Assembly (NCBI RefSeq): GCF_004355005.1
Contig: NZ_SMSJ01000003.1
Location: forward strand, 1-64,000
Origin: Dankookia rubra
GTDB taxonomy: Bacteria > Pseudomonadota > Alphaproteobacteria > Acetobacterales > Acetobacteraceae
Direction of reading: 5' to 3'
DNA length: 64,000 bases
The translations under genes were made by a program, and so were the position numbers. Each line of letters opens with the position of its first letter. Position 1 is the first letter of the stretch. Shown in pieces: positions 58,199-64,000 of the stretch. The notes beneath the pieces are model-generated. The model made no database searches, was not told the DNA's origin, and saw only the letters and a list, made by a program, of their open reading frames with translations.

Positions 58199-59611
58199 TC
58201 AGCCGCCGGACTTCACGGCCGACCCTGGCGCCCGCGCGTCCGCGCCCTCCCGCGGCCGATCCTGATCGCCGCCCGGCACCGGGCAATCGAAGGGCGGCGC
58301 CGTGGTCTGCAGCAGGCTGGTGCGGAAGGAGATCGGCAGCCGCGGCGCCTCGCCGGTCTTCTCGCTGTGCCGCAATTCCTCCCACTTGCAGGCAAAGGAG
58401 GTCGGCCGGTGGCGGAACATCGCCCTCGCGCCGCCCATCGCCGCCATGTCGCGGAAATGCACAGGCTTCGCCCAGAGCTCGCTGGGAGTCGCCAGTACCA
58501 GCAGGTTGGCCGCCAGGGCCAGTCCGCCCAGCACGGCCAGCGGCCGCAGCACGCGGGCCGATAGCGGCACCGCCAGCAGCAGCATCAGCACGCCGGGGAT
58601 CAACAGCCGCTCGCCCGGGTTGATGACGTGCTGCGCCACACGCGGCAGGGCAACGAAGCCGAGGAGCAGCACCAACGAGGCGATGAGCACGGAGGCGGAA
58701 AGGACCCGGTCGCGCCTGCCGCGCCAAAGGCCAAAGCCGAGCATCCCGAGAAGTCCCGCGGCATAGACCAGGTTCACCAGCGTCCCGGCCCAGTACAGCG
58801 CCGGCCGCAGGATCTCGTCGCCGCCGGTGGCAAAGACGAAATTGTGGTAGGGGCCAAGCTTGGCAACCGTATAGGCCTTGTAGGCCAGGAAGGCGCCGGG
58901 CCCGCCGAGCGCGGCATCCGCTTCGGCCGGTTCCGGCGGCGAAGCCAGGACATACCAGGCGGTGAGCAGCAGCGCCGGTGTCAGGCCCAGGACCGCCGCG
59001 CGGATCCGGCGCCGCAGCAGCCCGCGCACCCCGACCAGGACGCAGAAGGCGGCAAAGACCGCGGCATGGGAGAAGAAAATCAGCAGCCCGAAACCGACGA
59101 TTGGCCAAGCCTCCGCCCGGCGCGCCGGGGGCAGCACGAACCAGGCTGCGAGTAGCAGAAGCGCCAACTGATAGTTGACGTAACCGTTCCAGAATGGGGT
59201 GTTGCCGAAGACCGAGACCAGCAGCACAACCGCGAAGGCCCCGCCCGCGGCCGGCTGGCGCTGCCGGGCCAGTGCCAGGGCCACCGACAGCCCGGCGCCG
59301 AGCAACCCCAGCAGAAAGACCCGCGCCGCCAGGGTGGCCGGCAGCACCAGCGAGAGCAGGCCGAGCAGCGCCTGAGCCAAGCTGTTCGGCACCGGATGGG
59401 TGACGAGCGAAACCTCAGGCGTGCCGAGGCCGAGGATCATCCGCGCCAGCAGCGCGCCCTGGTAGGCCCATTCTGCGAAATCCTGCAGCGGCGGGTAGGG
59501 GGCAAAGACCAGCGCTGCGGAGATGGCAAGGGCCAGGATGACGGGGGGCGTCCACCAAGGGGCGGCAACATCCGCGCGAAGGACGATGCGGGTGCCGGTC
59601 GTAACTTTCAT
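58199..59611 (-). CDS. Polytopic membrane protein of unknown function
   Basis: A 470-residue protein with roughly ten to eleven hydrophobic helices between residues 20 and 385 and a soluble C-terminal tail of ~85 residues. The first periplasmic loop has APYPPLQDFAEWAYQG, with acidic residues placed as in GT-C glycosyltransferases and related membrane enzymes, but no clear family motif is seen. The C-terminal loop contains AMFRHRPTSFACKWEELRHS. It converges with dnaE (13 bp between stops). ATG at 59611 opens MKVTTGTRIVL. A role in cell-surface glycan assembly is a guess from topology only. The ~200 bp upstream hold nothing recognisable. Confidence 0.75.
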   Translation of the reverse strand: MKVTTGTRIVLRADVAAPWWTPPVILALAISAALVFAPYPPLQDFAEWAYQGALLARMILGLGTPEVSLVTHPVPNSLAQALLGLLSLVLPATLAARVFLLGLLGAGLSVALALARQRQPAAGGAFAVVLLVSVFGNTPFWNGYVNYQLALLLLAAWFVLPPARRAEAWPIVGFGLLIFFSHAAVFAAFCVLVGVRGLLRRRIRAAVLGLTPALLLTAWYVLASPPEPAEADAALGGPGAFLAYKAYTVAKLGPYHNFVFATGGDEILRPALYWAGTLVNLVYAAGLLGMLGFGLWRGRRDRVLSASVLIASLVLLLGFVALPRVAQHVINPGERLLIPGVLMLLLAVPLSARVLRPLAVLGGLALAANLLVLATPSELWAKPVHFRDMAAMGGARAMFRHRPTSFACKWEELRHSEKTGEAPRLPISFRTSLLQTTAPPFDCPVPGGDQDRPREGADARAPGSAVKSGG

Positions 59612-59815
59612 CGGTATCAGTCCCTCGGAATGCAGTGATGCTCAACTCGACGTAGTGATCGGACACGCCGATCCGGAACTGGCCGCGTTGCGTCGAAACC
59701 CCGGGGGACTGGCAAGTCTTGTTCTTGAATCCTCCTGACGGCCGGGGCGCCATGACAGACGCGCGCTGCCGAACCATCCATGAGGACTTCGCCCGGACTG
59801 ACCGAGGCGGTCATA

Positions 59816-60157
59816 TCAGGCGATGATCATAAAATCCTCGGCGGTGACGCCGGTTCCGTCGCGAAGCAGCGCGATCTGGATGATTCTGCCCGCGGCGCCG
59901 CCATCGCCGCCCCAGGCTAGGATGTGGCTCGTCATGGCGCGGACGAACCGCGGCTGCGCCCCGACCGCGAAGCTGGCCTCGTCCGGGTGCAGCCCGTCGA
60001 CCGCCAGCAGGTCCATGCCTGCCCGCAGGCCTGCGCCGAACCCGGTCATCAGGAGCTCGAAGCGGCCCTCGGCGCCACCGACCAGCAGTGACGACGTCGC
60101 CACGTCCGACGGGGCGAAGGAGTCGGCGGGGCGAAGGAAACGGAAGGGATCGGCGCC
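59816..60157 (-). pseudogene. RTX-like protein C-terminal fragment
   Basis: About 113 residues read as the tail of a secreted RTX/calcium-binding-type protein: GADPFRFLRPADSFAPSDVA (compare GxDxFRF), GRFELLMTGFGAGLRAGMDL, then SHILAWGGDGGAAGRIIQIA, and the end TAEDFMIIA resembling the LTAADFxI type I secretion tail. No glycine-rich nonapeptide array or start remains upstream; the open frame beyond 60157 is low-complexity and unlike the family. It is probably the remnant of a larger gene. The rest of the 59612-60558 gap holds only a tandem repeat and no gene. Confidence 0.4.
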
Positions 60158-60301
60158 GGGCCGTCCCAGGCGAGGCCGGACGGCAGGCCCTCGACCGCCT
60201 GGTTCCGGGTTAACGTGACGCTGGTGCTGCTGGCCTTGCTCTAGTGTCCCGGGATGGCCGCGCGGCTCGCCGCGCCAGGATGCTCCGTGGTCGCCTGCTG
60301 C

Positions 60302-60357
60302 AAATACCGGACGGTCGACCTGAGGGACGAAATACCGGACGGTCGATATGAGGGACG
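60302..60357. repeat. 28-bp tandem repeat with operator-like palindrome, upstream of rpsB
   Basis: Copies at 60302-60329 and 60330-60357 abut and differ at two adjacent bases (CC versus TA). Each contains AAATACCGGACGGTCGA, with the palindrome ACCG-GA-CGGT, then TGAGGGACG. ACCGnnCGGT-type palindromes occur in TetR-family operators. It lies 200 bp before rpsB. Confidence 0.8.
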
Positions 60358-60558
60358 TGCAAAGGGAAGGGCAGGCCGTCGCGCGCCTTGCCCTCGTCGG
60401 CGGTGCATGCCATATGCCCGCCGTCGCCGTCGGGACCCTCCCGGCGCGCGGCAAATTCGCACGTGGCGCGCCCTTCCTTCGTGGCAGGGTCCGGTCCGGG
60501 GAGACATCCCGGGATGCGCCACGGAGGCTCAACCGGACGATTGGAAGGATTTCGCCCC

Positions 60559-61455
60559 ATGGCGATGCCACAGGTTTCCCTGCGCGTGCTGCTCGAGGCC
60601 GGCGTGCATTTCGGCCACCACACGCGGCGCTGGAACCCGCGCATGGCGCCGTACATTTTCGGCGTGCGCAACCAGGTCCATATCCTCGACCTGCAGCAGA
60701 CCGTGCCGATGATGGATCGCGCGCTGCGCGCCGTTCGCGACGTCGTCGCCGCCGGCGGTCGCGTGCTTTTCGTCGGCACCAAGAAGGCTGCCGCCGAGTA
60801 CGTGGCCGAGGCCGCGACCAAGTGCGGCCAGTACTACGTCAACCACCGCTGGCTCGGCGGCATGCTGACCAACTGGAAGACGATCACCGGCTCCATCAAG
60901 CGCCTGAAGCAGATGGAGGAGCAGCTCGGCGGCAACATCACCGGTCTCACCAAGAAAGAGATCCTGATGCTGACGCGCGAGAAGGAGAAGCTCGACCGCG
61001 CCCTCGGCGGTATCAAGGAAATGGGCGGCCTGCCCGACATCATCTTCGTCATTGACGTGGTGAAGGAGAAGCTGGCGATCGAGGAAGCCAACAAGCTCGG
61101 CATCCCGGTGGTTGCCGTGGTCGACTCGAATGCCGATCCCCAGGGCGTCGCCTTCCCGATCCCGGGCAACGATGACGCCATCCGCGCCATCAATCTCTAC
61201 TGCGACATGGTCGCCGGCGCAGTCTTCGACGGCATCTCGGCCGAGCTGCAGGCCAGCGGCGTCGATCTCGGCGCGACCGAGGAACTGCCGGGCGAGGACG
61301 ACCTGCTCGCCCCCGACCTGACCCCGGCCGAGCTGGCCGGCGAGCCGGTGCTCGAGGATGCCCAGTCCAGCCCGACGGCCGGCCTCGATGCCGGCAGCCT
61401 CGAGGCGCTGGTCCAGGCCGCCCCTGAGGACGGCAGCCAGTCGACCCAGGCCTGA
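60559..61455 (+). CDS. rpsB: 30S ribosomal protein S2
   Basis: A 298-residue ribosomal protein. The core has [20 protein letters not shown], the signature [13 protein letters not shown], and the dense [28 protein letters not shown]. After residue ~235 comes an acidic, Ala-rich tail of ~60 residues, longer than in E. coli S2 (241 residues). ATG at 60559 has GGAAGGA upstream; the upstream open frame is not part of the protein. It heads the rpsB-tsf-pyrH-frr group. Confidence 0.97.
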   Translation: MAMPQVSLRVLLEAGVHFGHHTRRWNPRMAPYIFGVRNQVHILDLQQTVPMMDRALRAVRDVVAAGGRVLFVGTKKAAAEYVAEAATKCGQYYVNHRWLGGMLTNWKTITGSIKRLKQMEEQLGGNITGLTKKEILMLTREKEKLDRALGGIKEMGGLPDIIFVIDVVKEKLAIEEANKLGIPVVAVVDSNADPQGVAFPIPGNDDAIRAINLYCDMVAGAVFDGISAELQASGVDLGATEELPGEDDLLAPDLTPAELAGEPVLEDAQSSPTAGLDAGSLEALVQAAPEDGSQSTQA

Positions 61456-61490
61456 TCGCGTCGAACGAATTTAGGACACGGGAGATACCC

Positions 61491-62411
61491 ATGGCCGAAG
61501 TCACCGCCCTGCTGGTCCGCGATCTCCGCGATAAGACCGGTGCCGGCATGATGGATTGCAAGAAGGCGCTGGTGGAATCCGGCGGCGACATGGAAGCGGC
61601 GATCGACTGGCTGCGGAAGAAGGGCCTTTCGGCCGCTGCCAAGAAGTCCGGCCGCGTCGCCGCGGAAGGCCTGGTCGGCGTTGCCAGTGCGCCGAACTGC
61701 GCCTCGATGGTCGAGGTGAATGCGGAGACCGACTTCGTCGCCCGCAACGAGCAGTTCCAGAACTTCGTCTCCGAGGTCGCCGGGCTCATCCTCTCGGTCG
61801 GCGACGATATCGAAAGGATCAAGGCTGCGCCATTCCCCGGGACCCGCCATTCGGTGGCCGAGGAGCTGACCCGGCTGATCGCCACGATCGGCGAGAACAT
61901 GACCATCCGCCGTGCCAAGCGGCTGGAGGTCAATGAGGGCGTGGTGGCAACCTATACCCACAACGCCATCAAGCCGGGTCTTGGCAAGATCGGCGTGCTG
62001 GCGGCGCTCGAAGGCTCCTCGGAGATCGCGGCGCTGGAGCAGCTCGGCCGGCAGATCGGCATGCATGTCGCGGCCACCCGGCCCGAGGCGCTCGACATCT
62101 CGGTAGTCGACCCCTCGGCGCTTGAGCGCGAGAAGGCCGTGCTCTCCGAGCAGGCCCGCGCGTCGGGCAAGCCCGAGGCGATCATTGAGAAGATGGTCGA
62201 GGGCCGGATCCGCAAGTACTACGAGGAAGTGGTGCTGCTGGAGCAGGTCTGGGTGCATGACGGCGAGAGCCGGGTGAAGGCGGTGGTCAAGAAGGCCGGC
62301 GGCAACCTGACCGGCTTCGCCCGCTTCCAGCTCGGCGAGGGGATCGACAAGCCGGTCGGCCCCGACTTCGCCGCCGAGGTTGCGGCCGCGGCCGGCACCG
62401 GCCCGGCCTGA
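61491..62411 (+). CDS. tsf: Elongation factor Ts
   Basis: A 306-residue nucleotide-exchange factor for EF-Tu. The N-terminal UBA-like domain has [20 protein letters not shown], the core contains the [14 protein letters not shown] signature and the C-terminal half [16 protein letters not shown] at 61491 has ACACGGGAGA upstream. It lies 35 bp after rpsB. A perfect inverted repeat follows the stop. Confidence 0.97.
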   Translation: MAEVTALLVRDLRDKTGAGMMDCKKALVESGGDMEAAIDWLRKKGLSAAAKKSGRVAAEGLVGVASAPNCASMVEVNAETDFVARNEQFQNFVSEVAGLILSVGDDIERIKAAPFPGTRHSVAEELTRLIATIGENMTIRRAKRLEVNEGVVATYTHNAIKPGLGKIGVLAALEGSSEIAALEQLGRQIGMHVAATRPEALDISVVDPSALEREKAVLSEQARASGKPEAIIEKMVEGRIRKYYEEVVLLEQVWVHDGESRVKAVVKKAGGNLTGFARFQLGEGIDKPVGPDFAAEVAAAAGTGPA

Positions 62412-62415
62412 GACG

Positions 62416-62452
62416 CATGCCCTTCCCGGGTGCCGCACCCGGGAAGGGCATG
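62416..62452 (+). terminator. Perfect 16-bp inverted repeat after tsf
   Basis: CATGCCCTTCCCGGGT (62416-62431), loop GCCGC, ACCCGGGAAGGGCATG (62437-62452), five bp after the tsf stop. There is no T-tract, so it may act with Rho, stabilise rpsB-tsf mRNA, or be processed. It separates rpsB-tsf from pyrH-frr. Confidence 0.55.
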
Positions 62453-62561
62453 GTGCCCTGCCGCGAAACCGGCCGGCGCCTCTCGCCTCCTTGTTGATTC
62501 CGGTGCTTGCCCGGGTGTAGGTGGCTGCCTATCTTCACCCGCTTGCCGTGACGGTCCCCCA

Positions 62562-63284
62562 ATGAGCCATCCGCCCAGCTACAAGCGTGTCATGCTCAAG
62601 GTGTCCGGCGAGGCACTGATGGGCGATGGGGAGTATGGCCTCGACACCCATACCTGCCGCCGCATCGCCGAGGACGTGCAGGGCGCCATAGCGCTTGGCG
62701 TCGAGGTCTGCATGGTGATCGGCGGGGGCAACATCTTTCGCGGCATTGCCGGCGCCGCCGCCGGGATGGACCGGGCCCAGGCCGACTACATGGGCATGCT
62801 GGCCACCGTGATGAACGCGTTGGGCATGCAGTCCGCGCTGGAGAAGGCCGGGGTGCCGACGCGGGTGCAGAGTGCCATCGCCATGCAGTCGGTCTGCGAG
62901 CCCTATATCCGCCGCCGTGCCATGCGGCACATGGAGAAGGGACGGGTGGTGATCTTCGCCGCCGGCACGGGCAATCCCTTCTTCACCACCGATACCGCCG
63001 CGGCACTGCGGGCCGCCGAGATGCAATGCGACGCTCTGTTCAAGGGAACCCAGGTCGATGGCGTCTACGCCGCCGACCCGCGCAAGAACCCGCAGGCCGA
63101 GCGCTATGTCACGCTGACCTATCTCGACATGCTGGCGCGCGACCTCGCGGTGATGGATGCAGCGGCGATCTCGCTTTGCCGCGAGAACAAGCTGCCGATC
63201 ATCGTCTTCAATATCCACGAGCCAGGGGCCTTCACCGCCGTCATGCGGGGTGAGGGACGGTTCACCACCGTCGTGGAACACTGA
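62562..63284 (+). CDS. pyrH: UMP kinase
   Basis: A 240-residue amino-acid-kinase-fold enzyme converting UMP to UDP. Motifs are [36 protein letters not shown] and the ATP-side [20 protein letters not shown]. Homologues are hexameric and controlled by GTP and UTP. ATG at 62562 opens [13 protein letters not shown]; no strong Shine-Dalgarno is visible. The 150-bp gap after tsf, with its hairpin, could hold a separate promoter. Confidence 0.97.
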   Translation: MSHPPSYKRVMLKVSGEALMGDGEYGLDTHTCRRIAEDVQGAIALGVEVCMVIGGGNIFRGIAGAAAGMDRAQADYMGMLATVMNALGMQSALEKAGVPTRVQSAIAMQSVCEPYIRRRAMRHMEKGRVVIFAAGTGNPFFTTDTAAALRAAEMQCDALFKGTQVDGVYAADPRKNPQAERYVTLTYLDMLARDLAVMDAAAISLCRENKLPIIVFNIHEPGAFTAVMRGEGRFTTVVEH

Positions 63285-63470
63285 GGCTGTTATCCGCGGC
63301 GGCGACTTGCCGCGGCGGGACAGCCAGTTAAACCAGGTGCCGGGTCGGAGTCTTGCCGCAATCGCGGCGCAGAACCGAGCCGGTGGGTCCGTCGGCGATC
63401 CGGGCGTGCCGTTTCGGCAAGCCCGGCCGCGGCAGGGCTGCGCCAATAACGGAGCGGGGGATCAGGGGCC

Positions 63471-64000
63471 ATGCCGGCCGACCTCAAGACGTTGAAGCAG
63501 GATCTCACGCGCCGCATGGACGGCGCGATCGAGCTCCTGAAAAAGGAATTCTCCGGCCTTCGCACCGGCCGTGCCAGCCCGGCGCTGCTCGAGCCCGTCC
63601 GCGTCGAGGCCTATGGCAACAACCAGCCGTTGAACCAAATGGCCAATGTCCAGGTTTCCGGCCCCGGGCTGCTGTCGGTCCAGGTCTGGGACAAGTCACT
63701 GGTCAAGGCGGTTGAGATCGCCATCCGTGACTCGGGGCTCGGCCTCAACCCGCAGACCGAGGGCCAGGTGATCCGCGTCCCGCTGCCGCCGCTGACCCAG
63801 GAACGCCGCAACGACCTCGTGAAGACCGCGGGGAAGTATGCCGAAGGCGCCAAGGTGGCCATCCGCAGCGTCCGCCGCGACGGGATGGAGCAGGTCAAGG
63901 CCCAGGAGAAGGACAAGAAGGCGCCGATCGGCCAGGACGAGGCCAAGGGCTGGTCCGCCGAGGTCGAGAAGCTGACCGTTCAGTACATCAAGACCGTCGA
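63471..64000 (+). CDS. frr: Ribosome recycling factor (3' partial)
   Basis: The first 176 residues of a protein normally ~185 long; the end lies beyond the window. The start MPADLKTLKQDLTRRMDGAI, the core LKKEFSGLRTGRASPALLEP and the segment IPPLTxERR-like VPLPPLTQERRNDLVKTAG are diagnostic. It splits post-termination ribosomes together with EF-G. ATG at 63471 follows GGAGCGGGGGATCAGGGG. It lies 186 bp after pyrH. Confidence 0.96.
   Translation, partial: MPADLKTLKQDLTRRMDGAIELLKKEFSGLRTGRASPALLEPVRVEAYGNNQPLNQMANVQVSGPGLLSVQVWDKSLVKAVEIAIRDSGLGLNPQTEGQVIRVPLPPLTQERRNDLVKTAGKYAEGAKVAIRSVRRDGMEQVKAQEKDKKAPIGQDEAKGWSAEVEKLTVQYIKTV

Overview
The window is chromosomal DNA from a very GC-rich alphaproteobacterium. 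Gene order (tig-clpP-clpX-lon-hup-tRNA-tRNA-nuoA..N, then birA-coaX-RNase J-DUF1467-proS-lol-dnaE, then rpsB-tsf-pyrH-frr), the class of ProS (436 residues, no editing insertion) and the protein families present suggest Rhodospirillales, most likely an Acetobacteraceae member of the Roseomonas type. The taxon is an inference from synteny and composition, not a measured result.

Layout. (1) 1-15.5 kb is an accessory stretch: the 3' end of a giant Ala/Pro-rich 40-residue-repeat protein, a flavoprotein carrying an in-frame 8-residue repeat array, an aldo/keto reductase and a DMT exporter joined by a degenerate ~25-bp repeat array, an MBL-fold Tat substrate, a patatin-like lipoprotein, an MDR oxidoreductase, an unknown Cys-rich exported protein next to a truncated M15 peptidase, tandem GNATs, a CopD-like membrane protein, a TetR + methionine aminopeptidase pair, a decayed IS5-like transposase, and an orphan ParA with a small membrane-anchored Pro/Ala-rich protein. 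(2) 15.9-22 kb: bifunctional NAD(P)HX repair enzyme, malonyl-CoA decarboxylase, a TetR regulator divergent from a single-chain AceE-like 2-oxoacid dehydrogenase E1. (3) 22-29.4 kb: tRNA-Leu, then the proteostasis cluster tig, clpP, clpX, lon, then hup and tRNA-Val/tRNA-Asp. (4) 29.5-44 kb: the complete 14-gene NADH:quinone oxidoreductase operon nuoA-N, mostly with overlapping or nearly abutting genes. (5) 44-58.2 kb: birA, coaX, RNase J, DUF1467 protein, a 415-bp structured intergenic region, proS, two tandem LolC/E permeases with LolD, a decayed GIY-YIG gene, two membrane proteins and dnaE. (6) 58.2-64 kb: a polytopic membrane protein, an RTX-like C-terminal fragment, a tandem operator-like repeat, and the translation operon rpsB-tsf-pyrH-frr (frr runs off the right edge).

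How it works together. The core consists of protein quality control (Tig, ClpXP, Lon), respiratory complex I, cofactor synthesis and attachment (CoaX, BirA, Nnr), RNA turnover (RNase J), tRNA charging, lipoprotein release (LolCDE), replication (DnaE) and translation factors. Between these blocks sit decayed genes (IS5-like transposase, M15 peptidase, GIY-YIG protein, RTX tail) and several tandem-repeat arrays, which suggests local slippage and gene loss. Nothing here resembles a CRISPR, prophage or complete mobile element. The least explained pieces are the 24-bp array inside the flavoprotein, the start-site-like array at 4343-4545, the TetR-MetAP pair, the structured region 47769-48183 and the 28-bp tandem repeat before rpsB.
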